A DNA stretch of 64,000 bases from Frigoribacterium sp. PhB160 (GTDB lineage Bacteria > Actinomycetota > Actinomycetes > Actinomycetales > Microbacteriaceae), in contig NZ_RKIE01000002.1 in assembly GCF_003751785.1 (NCBI RefSeq), positions 1 through 64,000 on the forward strand, given 5' to 3'. Position numbers and translations under genes: made by a program. How positions within the stretch are numbered: the stretch's first letter is position 1; every line of letters starts with the position of its first letter. The notes under the pieces were generated by a model, which was not told the origin of the DNA, made no database searches, and worked only from the letters and a program-made list of their open reading frames with translations. Positions 15,478 through 27,524 of this stretch are shown here, piece by piece.

Positions 15478-16338
15478 TCAGCCGCGCGCGCCGAAGACGC
15501 TCCGCGACGGCTCCGGCGACGGCACGGCGGTCGCGTCCGTGACGACCGGCGCCCCGGCGACGAAGTCGCGCAGCTCGCGCCCGTGCACGACCTTCGCCGG
15601 CAGCGGGTCCGACGAGTAGAGGCGCGGCATGCGGTCGGTCGGCAGGGGCGAGGGCGAGCCGACCAGCACCACGTTGCCGAAGCGGCGGCCCTTGAGCGTC
15701 GCGGGGTCGGCGACCGCCGCGACGTGCTCGAAGACGCTCGACAGGGTCGACGCCTGGCCCCGGGCGAAGGCGAGGCCGGCCCCGTCGGCAGAGTTCACGA
15801 CGAGCATGCCGGTCGGCGACAGGAACTCCGCCGCCGCCGAGTAGAACTCGAGCGACGTCACGTGCGCCGGGATCCGCGACCCGCCGAACACGTCGACGAC
15901 GAGCAGGTCGACCGTGCCGCGCAGCCCTGCCGGCAGCTTGAGCATCACCTCGCGGGCGTCACCGTACCGCACCCGGATCGACGCCCCGCGCGGGAACGGC
16001 AGCGTCTCGCGCACCAGGGCCACGAGGTCGGCCTCGAGCTCGACGACCTGCTGGCGCGACCCCGGCCGCGTCGCCTCGACGTAGCGGGGGAGGGTCAGCG
16101 CCCCGGCCCCCAGGTGCAACGCGGTGACGGGCCCCTCGGGCAGCAGGTCGATCGCGTGCCCGATGCGGCGGACGTACTCGAAGGCGAGGTGCGTCGGGTC
16201 GTCGAGGTCGACGTGCGACTGCGGGGTGCCGTCGACGATCAACGTGTAGGCGCCCGGGCGGTGCCGGTCGGCCTCGACGCGGGCGAGCCCGGCGCCGATC
16301 GAGATCTCGACGGGCGGGTCGTCGTGCGGGGCAGCCAT
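15478..16338 (-). CDS. Spermidine-synthase-like methyltransferase-fold protein
   Basis: 286 residues from ATG at 16338, with GGGAGG upstream; an in-frame open extension further upstream lacks coding character. It has the Rossmann core of the spermidine synthase/SAM-methyltransferase superfamily: VTALHLGAGALTLPRYV, then VVELEADLV, VRYGDAREVM and VDLLVVDVFGG. The acidic catalytic box of true spermidine synthases (DSTDP) is replaced by VDVFGGSRIP, so aminopropyl transfer is unlikely. Actinobacteria carry many such proteins with no known substrate. It is divergent from rpoB and has its own strong promoter. Confidence 0.75.
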   Translation of the reverse strand: MAAPHDDPPVEISIGAGLARVEADRHRPGAYTLIVDGTPQSHVDLDDPTHLAFEYVRRIGHAIDLLPEGPVTALHLGAGALTLPRYVEATRPGSRQQVVELEADLVALVRETLPFPRGASIRVRYGDAREVMLKLPAGLRGTVDLLVVDVFGGSRIPAHVTSLEFYSAAAEFLSPTGMLVVNSADGAGLAFARGQASTLSSVFEHVAAVADPATLKGRRFGNVVLVGSPSPLPTDRMPRLYSSDPLPAKVVHGRELRDFVAGAPVVTDATAVPSPEPSRSVFGARG

Positions 16339-16428
16339 GCCGCCCAGCCTCCCACGGCTGCGCCGCCAGGCCCCGGCGGAGACGTGCACGAGGAGGCGCG
16401 CGGCGGGAATGACGCACCGCTCGCCGCG

Positions 16429-16457
16429 CTTATACCGAAGGTCGCGTGAAAGGTCAA
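16429..16457 (-). promoter_or_regulatory. Sigma70-type promoter of the spermidine-synthase-like gene
   Basis: On the minus strand TTGACC (16457-16452), a 17-nt spacer and TATAAG (16434-16429). Both hexamers are near consensus with ideal spacing. The start would be about 16422, giving an ~84-nt leader. It lies back to back with the rpoB promoter, with only 9 nt between the two -35 elements. Confidence 0.8.
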
Positions 16458-16466
16458 CGACAGGGC

Positions 16467-16495
16467 TTGCCAGGCGTGTCTGGCCGACATAGTAT
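16467..16495 (+). promoter_or_regulatory. Sigma70-type promoter of rpoBC
   Basis: TTGCCA (16467-16472), a 17-nt spacer and TAGTAT (16490-16495). Predicted transcription start near 16502. Divergent partner of the promoter at 16429-16457, so the two may compete or share control. Confidence 0.8.
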
Positions 16496-16501
16496 TGACC
16501 T

Positions 16502-16727
16502 TTGCGCTCCCCGTGCGTCCCGTCGTCATATCTCGGTCGACGACGCACCTCCGGGCGGCTCCCGAATATCGCGGCGGGAGCGCACCCGGCACCGGTCCTC
16601 GGCCAGGCTGGCGAACCTCGTGTTCCCGAGCCTCGAGCCCAGGGCCGACCGCCTGCGGGAGGGCCGTCCACACCCACTCATACTGTCCGACAGTGATGAC
16701 CCGACGGGGTCCACGGAGGTTACTTCC
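16502..16727 (+). other. 5' leader of rpoBC
   Basis: About 225 nt of untranslated leader before the TTG start. No rplJ-rplL genes lie upstream, so rpoB is the first gene of its transcript. It ends in a strong Shine-Dalgarno ACGGAGGT (16713-16720). No riboswitch or attenuator was recognised. Together with the sequence back to 16339 this is the gap between the divergent genes. Confidence 0.6.
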
Positions 16728-19700
16728 TTGGCTGCTGCGAACACCGCATCCACCAACTCGCCCAAGAACGGCCGTGGCGCATCGCGCCTCTCGTTCGCCA
16801 AGATCACCGACACGCTGACGGTCCCCGACCTGCTGGCGCTGCAGACCGAGAGCTTCGACTGGCTCGTCGGCAACGACATCTGGAAGACGCGCCTCGCCGA
16901 GGCGACCGAGCAGGGTCGCACCGACCTCGCCCTCCACTCCGGCCTGGAGGAGATCTTCGAGGAGATCTCCCCGATCGAAGACCTCGGCGAGACGATGCAG
17001 CTGTCGTTCACGGCTCCCGAGCTCGAAGACCCCAAGTATTCGATCGACGAGTGCAAGGAGCGCGGCAAGACCTACGCCGCCCCCCTCTACGTGAACGCCG
17101 AGTTCATGAACCACCTCACGGGCGAGATCAAGACGCAGACCGTGTTCATGGGCGACTTCCCCCTCATGACCGAGCGCGGCACGTTCATCATCAACGGCAC
17201 CGAGCGCGTCGTCGTGTCGCAGCTGGTCCGCAGCCCCGGCGTGTACTTCGAGCGTGCCTCCGACAAGACCTCCGACAAGGACATCTACTCGGCCCGCGTC
17301 ATCCCGAGCCGCGGTGCCTGGCTCGAGTTCGAGATCGACAAGCGCGACCAGGTCGGCGTCCGCATCGACCGCAAGCGCAAGCAGAGCGTCACCGTCTTCC
17401 TCAAGGCCCTCGGCCTGACCAGCGAGGAGATCACGGAGAAGTTCCAGGGCTTCGCGTCCATCGAGGCCACCCTCGAGAAGGACGCCATCCTCACGAAGGA
17501 AGAGGCCCTCAAGGACATCTACCGCAAGCTCCGTCCCGGCGAGCAGGTCGCCGCCGAGGCCGCGCGTGCGCTCCTCGACAACTTCTACTTCAACCCGAAG
17601 CGCTACGACCTGGCGAAGGTGGGTCGCTACAAGATCAACCGCAAGCTCGGCATCGAGGCCCCCCTCGGCGACTCGGTCCTGACCGTCGACGACATCGTCG
17701 CGACGATCAAGTACCTCGTCTCGCTCCACGCCGAGCAGAAGACGATCGACGGCACCCGCGACGGCCAGGCCGTCGAGCTGCGCCTCGACGTCGACGACAT
17801 CGACCACTTCGGCAACCGTCGCATCCGCGCGGTCGGCGAGCTGATCCAGAACCAGGTCCGCACCGGCCTGTCGCGCATGGAGCGCGTCGTCCGCGAGCGC
17901 ATGACCACGCAAGACATCGAGGCGATCACGCCGCAGACCCTGATCAACGTGCGCCCCGTCGTCGCCGCGATCAAGGAGTTCTTCGGCACGTCGCAGCTGT
18001 CGCAGTTCATGGACCAGAACAACCCGCTGTCGGGCCTGACGCACAAGCGTCGCCTCAGCGCGCTCGGCCCCGGCGGCCTGTCGCGCGAGCGCGCCGGCGT
18101 CGAGGTCCGCGACGTCCACCCGTCGCACTACGGCCGCATGTGCCCGATCGAGACGCCGGAAGGCCCGAACATCGGCCTGATCGGCTCGCTCGCGTCGTTC
18201 GCCCGCATCAACTCGTTCGGCTTCATCGAGACGCCGTACCGTCGCGTGGTCGAGGGCAACGTCACCACGACGATCGACTACCTCACCGCCTCCGAGGAGG
18301 ACGACTACGTCGTCGCCCAGGCCAACGCCCCGCTGAACGACGCCTTCGACTTCGTCGACGACAAGGTGCTGGTCCGCAAGAAGGGCGGCGAGGTCGAGCT
18401 CGTCGCCAAGGCCGAGGTCGACTACATGGACGTCTCGCCGCGCCAGATGGTGTCGGTCGCGACCTCGCTCATCCCGTTCCTCGAGCACGACGACGCGAAC
18501 CGCGCCCTCATGGGCGCGAACATGCAGCGCCAGGCCGTGCCGCTCGTCCGCAGCGAGAGCCCCCTCGTCGGCACCGGCATGGAGGGCTACACCGCGATCG
18601 ACGCCGGCGACGTCGTCACCGCCGACGCCGCGGGCGTGGTCACCGAGGTCTCGGCCGACGTGGTCACCGTGCAGCTCGACGAGGGCGGCACGCAGGAGTA
18701 CTACCTGCGCAAGTTCGACCGCTCGAACCAGGGCGCCAGCTACAACCACCGCGTGATCGTCGACGCCGGCCAGCGCGTCGAGGTCGGCGAGGTCATCGCC
18801 GACGGCCCCGCGACGGAGAACGGCGAGCTCGCGCTCGGCAAGAACCTCCTCGTCGCGTTCATGCCGTGGGAGGGCTACAACTACGAGGACGCGATGATCC
18901 TGTCGCAGAACCTCATCAAGGACGACACGCTCTCCTCGATCCACATCGAGGAGTACGAGGTCGACGCCCGCGACACGAAGCTCGGCAAGGAGGAGATCAC
19001 GCGTGACCTCCCCAACGTCAGCCCCGACCTGCTGGCCGACCTCGACGAGCGCGGCATCATCCGCATCGGCGCCGAGGTCCGCCCCGGCGACATCCTCGTC
19101 GGCAAGGTCACGCCCAAGGGCGAGACCGAGCTGTCGGCCGAGGAGCGCCTGCTGCGCGCGATCTTCAACGAGAAGAGCCGCGAGGTCCGCGACACGTCCC
19201 TGAAGGTGCCCCACGGCGAGCAGGGCACGGTCATCGGCGTCAAGGTGTTCGACTCGCAGGACGGCGACGACGAGCTCGGCTCGGGCGTCAACCAGCGCGT
19301 CGTCGTGTTCATCGCCCAGAAGCGCAAGATCACGGCGGGCGACAAGCTCGCCGGCCGCCACGGCAACAAGGGCGTCATCTCGACGATCCTGCCCGTGGAG
19401 GACATGCCCTTCCTCGCCGACGGCACCCCCGTCGACATCATCCTCAACCCGCTCGGCGTGCCCGGCCGCATGAACTTCGGCCAGGTTCTCGAGATCCACC
19501 TCGGGTGGATCGCCGCGCAGGGCTGGAACGTCGAGGGCGTCCAGGAGTGGGCGAAGAACCTCCCGCCGGAGGCGCTCAGCGCGGCTCCCGGCACGAAGGT
19601 CGCCACCCCGGTGTTCGACGGCGCCGCCGAGCGCGAGATCGAGGGCCTCCTCGACTCGACGCTCCCGACGCGCGACGGCGACCGCCTCATCGGGTCGTCC

Positions 19701-20219
19701 GGCAAGACGATGCTGTTCGACGGTCGTTCGGGAGAGCCCTTCCCGAACCCGATCTCGGTCGGCTACATGTACATCCTGAAGCTGCACCACCTCGTCGACG
19801 ACAAGATCCACGCTCGCTCGACGGGCCCCTACTCGATGATCACGCAGCAGCCGCTGGGTGGTAAGGCGCAGTTCGGTGGACAGCGCTTCGGAGAGATGGA
19901 GGTGTGGGCCCTCGAGGCCTACGGTGCCGCGTACGCGCTGCAGGAGCTCCTGACGATCAAGTCCGACGACATCCTCGGCCGCGTCAAGGTCTACGAGGCG
20001 ATCGTCAAGGGCGAGAACATCCAGGAGCCCGGCATCCCCGAGAGCTTCAAGGTCCTCATCAAGGAGATGCAGTCGCTGTGCCTGAACGTCGAGGTCCTCT
20101 CGGCCGACGGCCAGACGGTCAGCCTGCGCGACACGGACGACGAGGTCTTCCGTGCCGCCGAAGAGCTCGGCATCAACATCTCCTCCCGCTTCGAGTCGTC
20201 GAACGTCGACGAGATCTAA
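16728..20219 (+). CDS. rpoB: RNA polymerase beta subunit
   Basis: 1163 residues from TTG at 16728, chosen because ACGGAGGT lies 7 nt upstream and the following residues (AAANTAS) match actinobacterial RpoB N-termini; the frame is open further upstream but not coding. It is the catalytic beta subunit. The rifampicin region (about residue 420-450) is wild type: [20 protein letters not shown], then [11 protein letters not shown]. Catalytic-centre stretches [32 protein letters not shown] and [12 protein letters not shown] are intact. Length fits the family. rpoC follows after 49 nt. Confidence 0.98.
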   Translation: MAAANTASTNSPKNGRGASRLSFAKITDTLTVPDLLALQTESFDWLVGNDIWKTRLAEATEQGRTDLALHSGLEEIFEEISPIEDLGETMQLSFTAPELEDPKYSIDECKERGKTYAAPLYVNAEFMNHLTGEIKTQTVFMGDFPLMTERGTFIINGTERVVVSQLVRSPGVYFERASDKTSDKDIYSARVIPSRGAWLEFEIDKRDQVGVRIDRKRKQSVTVFLKALGLTSEEITEKFQGFASIEATLEKDAILTKEEALKDIYRKLRPGEQVAAEAARALLDNFYFNPKRYDLAKVGRYKINRKLGIEAPLGDSVLTVDDIVATIKYLVSLHAEQKTIDGTRDGQAVELRLDVDDIDHFGNRRIRAVGELIQNQVRTGLSRMERVVRERMTTQDIEAITPQTLINVRPVVAAIKEFFGTSQLSQFMDQNNPLSGLTHKRRLSALGPGGLSRERAGVEVRDVHPSHYGRMCPIETPEGPNIGLIGSLASFARINSFGFIETPYRRVVEGNVTTTIDYLTASEEDDYVVAQANAPLNDAFDFVDDKVLVRKKGGEVELVAKAEVDYMDVSPRQMVSVATSLIPFLEHDDANRALMGANMQRQAVPLVRSESPLVGTGMEGYTAIDAGDVVTADAAGVVTEVSADVVTVQLDEGGTQEYYLRKFDRSNQGASYNHRVIVDAGQRVEVGEVIADGPATENGELALGKNLLVAFMPWEGYNYEDAMILSQNLIKDDTLSSIHIEEYEVDARDTKLGKEEITRDLPNVSPDLLADLDERGIIRIGAEVRPGDILVGKVTPKGETELSAEERLLRAIFNEKSREVRDTSLKVPHGEQGTVIGVKVFDSQDGDDELGSGVNQRVVVFIAQKRKITAGDKLAGRHGNKGVISTILPVEDMPFLADGTPVDIILNPLGVPGRMNFGQVLEIHLGWIAAQGWNVEGVQEWAKNLPPEALSAAPGTKVATPVFDGAAEREIEGLLDSTLPTRDGDRLIGSSGKTMLFDGRSGEPFPNPISVGYMYILKLHHLVDDKIHARSTGPYSMITQQPLGGKAQFGGQRFGEMEVWALEAYGAAYALQELLTIKSDDILGRVKVYEAIVKGENIQEPGIPESFKVLIKEMQSLCLNVEVLSADGQTVSLRDTDDEVFRAAEELGINISSRFESSNVDEI

Positions 20220-20268
20220 GCCCCCCTCCCACAACGACACGTCGATACATCTGACAAGGGACTGAATT

Positions 20269-24150
<3,882 letters not shown>

Positions 24151-24158
24151 TCGGCCTC

Positions 24159-24197
24159 GGGAGGCGCGGCGAGGGTCTGACCTGACCCGCGCCTCCC
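24159..24197 (+). terminator. Terminator-like hairpin 1 after rpoC (dispersed 10-mer stem)
   Basis: Perfect 11-bp arms GGGAGGCGCGG (24159-24169) and CCGCGCCTCCC (24187-24197) with a 17-nt loop, 8 nt after the rpoC stop. The stem is built from the dispersed 10-mer GGAGGCGCGG. Confidence 0.65.
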
Positions 24198-24213
24198 CGG
24201 TCCGCCAGGCCAC

Positions 24214-24257
24214 CGACGGGCCCCGCTCCTCGCTCACGCGAGGGACGGGGCCCGTCG
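24214..24257 (+). terminator. Terminator hairpin 2 after rpoC
   Basis: Perfect 12-bp stem (24214-24225 with 24246-24257; core GACGGGCCCCG / CGGGGCCCGTC), with a second inner helix (CCTCGC/GCGAGG). No U-tract. Tandem with the hairpin at 24159-24197, giving an unusually strong block between rpoC and the next gene. Confidence 0.75.
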
Positions 24258-24271
24258 TCGTGCGCCCCCGG

Positions 24272-24277
24272 TACGCT
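24272..24277 (+). promoter_or_regulatory. Candidate -10 of a leaderless acetyltransferase gene
   Basis: TACGCT followed by exactly 6 nt and a GTG start codon at 24284. It matches the TANNNT-N6-RTG leaderless pattern also seen at csrA and at 40498-40510. Confidence 0.5.
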
Positions 24278-24283
24278 CGGTCG

Positions 24284-24823
24284 GTGCAGTTCGAGCAGGC
24301 CCTCACCCCGACCGTCACCCTGAGGGAGGCGCGGCTCGAGGACGCCGCGTCGCTCGCCGCCGCCTACCGCCGCAACCGCTCGCACCTCGAGCCGTGGGAC
24401 CCGGCCCGCCCGCCGTCGTTCTACGAGGTCGCCGGCCAGCGGCAGATGCTCGCGACGCGGATCGCGGCGGCGGAGACGGGGGAGGGGCAGCCCTTCCACC
24501 TCGTCGAGGAGGGAGAGGTCGTCGGCGGCATCTCGCTCAACCAGCTCGTCCGCGGGCCGATGCAGAAGGCGTCGGTCGGCTACTGGGTCGACCGCGAGCG
24601 CACCGGGCGGGGCCTGGCCACGGCGGCGCTGACGGCGGTCGTCGAGGTGGCGGCCACGCGCCTCCGGCTGCACCGGCTCGAGGCGAGCGCCCTGCCGCAC
24701 AACGCGGCGTCGCGGCGGGTGCTGCTCGCGGCCGGCTTCAGCGAGCTCGGCTCGGCGCCGAGCTACCTGCGCATCGCGGGGACGTGGCAGGACCACGTGC
24801 TGTACCACCGCGTGCTCGACTGA
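24284..24823 (+). CDS. GNAT-family N-acetyltransferase (RimJ/RimL type)
   Basis: 179 residues from GTG at 24284, chosen over the in-frame GTG at 24260 because the latter sits before the -10 element. It contains TLREARLEDAASLAAAY at the start, the acetyl-CoA loop as ERTGRGLATAAL, and HRLEASALPHNAASRRVLLA with the GF of the C-terminal GNAT motif (AAGFSELG). This layout is typical of ribosomal-protein-type (RimJ/RimL) N-acetyltransferases; the substrate cannot be told from sequence. It stands alone between the rpoC terminators and a minus-strand gene, 15 nt from that gene's end. Confidence 0.85.
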   Translation: MQFEQALTPTVTLREARLEDAASLAAAYRRNRSHLEPWDPARPPSFYEVAGQRQMLATRIAAAETGEGQPFHLVEEGEVVGGISLNQLVRGPMQKASVGYWVDRERTGRGLATAALTAVVEVAATRLRLHRLEASALPHNAASRRVLLAAGFSELGSAPSYLRIAGTWQDHVLYHRVLD

Positions 24824-24838
24824 CGCGTGCGGCGGGCG

Positions 24839-25489
24839 TCAGCGGCGGGCGGCCGCCCCCCGCGTGCGCAGGCGCCCGACCAGGCGCCCGAGCCAGGGAC
24901 CGGGCGTGGCGGCGGCGGCCGGCGTCGCCGGGCGGACGACCGAGAGCAGGCCGGCGACGCTCAGCGCGTTGACGACCCTCCGGGCCTCGCCGCACGGCAC
25001 GGCAGCCGCGGTCGACAGCTCCCTGACCGTGTGGGGCGCGACGGCGAGCAGGCCGATCATCTCGGCCTGGGCCGGCTCGTGGGGGAGCGTCGTGAGGTCC
25101 GGCTCGACCGCGAGGCGGTGCCGGTCGTCGGGCTGCAGCCACCAGGCGAGCTCGCCGGGGAACGAGCCGAGCCCGACCAGCCACAGCAGGGGGGCGAGCG
25201 GTCGGCCGGGGCCGCGCCGCGCCTCCTCGTCGCCGTCGCGGGGGGAGAGCACGACGTCGACGTGACCAGGGGCGGCCGGGAAGGTCGTGAGGTCGGCGTC
25301 CCACCACCAGAGGCCGGCGGCGACGTCGACGACGAGCGGGGCGTGGCCGTCGACGCGGGCGGTGAGGAGCGTGGGCTCGGCCGAGCGGCGGGCCCGGGCG
25401 ACGGCGACGGCGACCTCGGTCCACCCGAAGGAGAGGACGACGATGCCCGTCGTGTCGGGCGCCGTAGGGAAGGCTGCGCTGCCGGTCAT
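24839..25489 (-). CDS. Hypothetical protein with C-terminal winged-helix-like domain
   Basis: 216 residues from ATG at 25489. I do not recognise a named family. The N-terminal ~120 residues alternate strands (GIVVLSFGWTEVAVAVARA, then WWWDADLTTFPAAPGHVDVV) without known catalytic residues. Residues ~140-195 look like a winged helix: AEMIGLLAVAPHTVRELSTA, then GEARRVVNALSVAGLLSVV. It is divergent from the type IV pilus operon and may regulate it, by location only. Its start overlaps the stop of an 11-codon upstream ORF (ATGA), and it has no strong Shine-Dalgarno of its own, suggesting coupled translation. Confidence 0.6.
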   Translation of the reverse strand: MTGSAAFPTAPDTTGIVVLSFGWTEVAVAVARARRSAEPTLLTARVDGHAPLVVDVAAGLWWWDADLTTFPAAPGHVDVVLSPRDGDEEARRGPGRPLAPLLWLVGLGSFPGELAWWLQPDDRHRLAVEPDLTTLPHEPAQAEMIGLLAVAPHTVRELSTAAAVPCGEARRVVNALSVAGLLSVVRPATPAAAATPGPWLGRLVGRLRTRGAAARR

Positions 25490-25521
25490 CGGGCAGGCTC
25501 GAGCGTGGGGTTGCTGTCCAT
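25486..25521 (-). CDS. 11-codon upstream ORF coupled to the winged-helix-like gene
   Basis: ATG at 25521, encoding MDSNPTLEPAR then TGA, whose stop overlaps the start of the downstream gene as ATGA. A GAGGAG Shine-Dalgarno lies 7 nt before its ATG, far better than anything before the main gene. It could serve only to load ribosomes by termination-reinitiation, or act as a leader peptide. It is too short for homology; support is the ribosome-binding site plus exact overlap. Confidence 0.45.
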   Translation of the reverse strand: MDSNPTLEPAR

Positions 25522-25819
25522 GGCGGTGCTCCTCGCCGGGCGTCCTGCCCGGGATGTCTGCACGGACGCCCGTCGCGCCCGCGTCGTTGCGACCCCCAGC
25601 AGACCAGGGCCGGAGGCGCGGTGCCAGCCCCCGTCCGGGGTGCTCGCTGCACGTCGTGCACGTCGCCGCGCCGGGCTGTGCCGAGAACGGGGGGCACCCG
25701 CTCTGGGACGTGTCCCCGCGCCTCCCCGGTCCTAGCGTTGACCCAGCTCGGACCCCGTCTCGAGCAGGAAAGCCGCGATCCCGACCACCCGCGGCGCTGT
25801 ACCGAGGAGGTACGACCCC
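25522..25819. other. Divergent intergenic region before the type IV pilus operon
   Basis: About 300 nt without a gene apart from the short upstream ORF at its left edge. It holds an inverted pair of the dispersed 10-mer: GGAGGCGCGG (25612-25621) and CCGCGCCTCC (25716-25725), 94 nt apart. A possible -10 for pilB is TAGCGT (25733-25738), with a weak -35; TTGACC at 25738-25743 has no good -10. The pilB Shine-Dalgarno GAGGAGG is at 25804-25810. Confidence 0.4.
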
Positions 25820-27478
25820 GTGGCTTCCATGACCGAGATCCTGATCCTGCACGGCCTCCTCCCCATGGAGTACCTCGACAAGGTGAGCCGTCGCTCGAGC
25901 GACGAGGAGGCCTCGATCCGCGAGCTGCTGTCGCAGGGGGTCGTGACCGACTCGCAGGTCGCCCGGGCCCGTGCCCAGTCGGCCGGCATGGACTTCGTCG
26001 AGCTCATCGACTACCCCGTCGACCGCGCCGCGGTCACGATGGTGCCCGCGGCCGTCTGCCGCCGCCACGGCGTGCTGCCGATCGGCGTGCGCGACGGCGG
26101 GCTGCTGCTCGCCATGAGCGACCCGGGCGACGTGTTCGCGATCGACGACGTGCGGGCCGGTCTCCGCATGGGCGTCGACCCCGTCGTCGCCGAGAAGGGC
26201 GACCTGCTCGCCGCGATCGACCGCTACCTGCGCGCCGACGACGAGCTGAACGACCTCACGTCGACCCTCGAGGAGAAGGCGGCCGAGGTCACGGCCGACA
26301 TCACCGACGGCCCCGACGACGACGTGCCCATCGTGCGGTTCGTGAACCTGCTGGTCAGCCAGGCGATCACCGACCACGCGAGCGACATCCACATCGAGCC
26401 GTCCGAGACCGACGTCCGCATCCGGTACCGGATCGACGGGGTGCTGCACGAGATGCAGCCGGCGCCGAAGGCGATCCAGAACGGCGTCATCTCGCGCCTC
26501 AAGATCATGAGCGAGATCGACATCGCCGAGCGTCGCAAGCCGCAGGACGGCCGCATGTCGGTGCGCCACGGCGGCCGCCAGATCGACCTCCGCGTCGCGA
26601 CGCTGCCGACCGTGTGGGGCGAGAAGGTCGTCATGCGGATCCTCGACAACTCGAACACGTCGATGAGCCTCCGCGACCTCAACCTGCTCGAGCGCAACTT
26701 CGACGTCTACGCCGAGTCGTACTCGAAGCCCTACGGCATGATCCTCGTCACCGGCCCCACCGGCTCGGGCAAGTCGACGACGCTCTACACGACGCTCAAC
26801 GCGGTGGCGCGGCCCGAGATCAACGTCATCACCGTCGAGGACCCGGTCGAGTACCGCATGCGCGGCATCAACCAGGTGCAGGTCAACCCGAAGGCCGGCC
26901 TCACCTTCGCGAGCGCGCTCCGCAGCATCCTGCGGTCCGACCCCGACGTCGTGCTGCTCGGCGAGATCCGCGACCACGAGACGGCGCAGATCGCCATCGA
27001 GGCGTCGCTCACCGGCCACCTCGTGCTGAGCACGCTGCACACGAACGACGCCCCGAGCGCGGTCACCCGGCTCACCGAGATGGGCATCGAGCCCTTCCTC
27101 GTCGGCAGCGCCATCGACTGCGTCGTGGCCCAGCGCCTCGCGCGGCGCCTCTGCGACCGCTGCAAGCAGCCGACGGCGTACTCGCCGCTGCAGCTCGCGC
27201 ACCTCAAGTTCGACGTGCGCTCCGACGAGCAGCCCACGGTGTTCCAGCCGGTCGGCTGCCAGCAGTGCTCGAACACGGGCTACCGCGGACGCATCGCGCT
27301 GCACGAGGTGATGAGCGTCAGCGAGGAGATCGAGCGCCTCGCCGTCAGCCGCGCGTCGAGCGCCGAGATCGGCCGCGTCGCGCGTGAGCAGGGCATGCTC
27401 ACGCTCCGCCAGGACGGCTGGGAGAAGGCGAAGCTCGGCCTCACCAGCGTCGAAGAGATCCTGCGGGTCGTGGCGTGA
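25820..27478 (+). CDS. pilB: Type IV pilus assembly ATPase PilB
   Basis: 552 residues from GTG (GAGGAGG, 9-nt spacer). The N-terminal MshEN-like domain spans about 1-150. Walker A TGPTGSGKST is at 311-320, the Asp box near VEDPVEYR, Walker B DPDVVLLGEIRD at 374-385 and the His box TLHTND near 406. A tetracysteine zinc site (C445, C448, C480, C483) marks PilB/GspE extension ATPases as opposed to PilT. It powers pilus polymerisation at the cytoplasmic membrane. First gene of the pilus cluster. Confidence 0.96.
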   Translation: MASMTEILILHGLLPMEYLDKVSRRSSDEEASIRELLSQGVVTDSQVARARAQSAGMDFVELIDYPVDRAAVTMVPAAVCRRHGVLPIGVRDGGLLLAMSDPGDVFAIDDVRAGLRMGVDPVVAEKGDLLAAIDRYLRADDELNDLTSTLEEKAAEVTADITDGPDDDVPIVRFVNLLVSQAITDHASDIHIEPSETDVRIRYRIDGVLHEMQPAPKAIQNGVISRLKIMSEIDIAERRKPQDGRMSVRHGGRQIDLRVATLPTVWGEKVVMRILDNSNTSMSLRDLNLLERNFDVYAESYSKPYGMILVTGPTGSGKSTTLYTTLNAVARPEINVITVEDPVEYRMRGINQVQVNPKAGLTFASALRSILRSDPDVVLLGEIRDHETAQIAIEASLTGHLVLSTLHTNDAPSAVTRLTEMGIEPFLVGSAIDCVVAQRLARRLCDRCKQPTAYSPLQLAHLKFDVRSDEQPTVFQPVGCQQCSNTGYRGRIALHEVMSVSEEIERLAVSRASSAEIGRVAREQGMLTLRQDGWEKAKLGLTSVEEILRVVA

Positions 27479-27524
27479 GCCGCCCCCGCGCCACCGACCA
27501 CCCCCGACCCGAGGAGACGGCCGC

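Noticed and set aside
20217-20248. TAAG ... GTCGATAC before rpoC as a third sigma28 promoter
   Set aside because: Spacer is 20 nt instead of 15 and rpoC is plainly co-transcribed with rpoB.
24260-24286. GTG at 24260 as start of the acetyltransferase
   Set aside because: It lies at the edge of the rpoC terminator and before a -10-like hexamer that points to the GTG at 24284.
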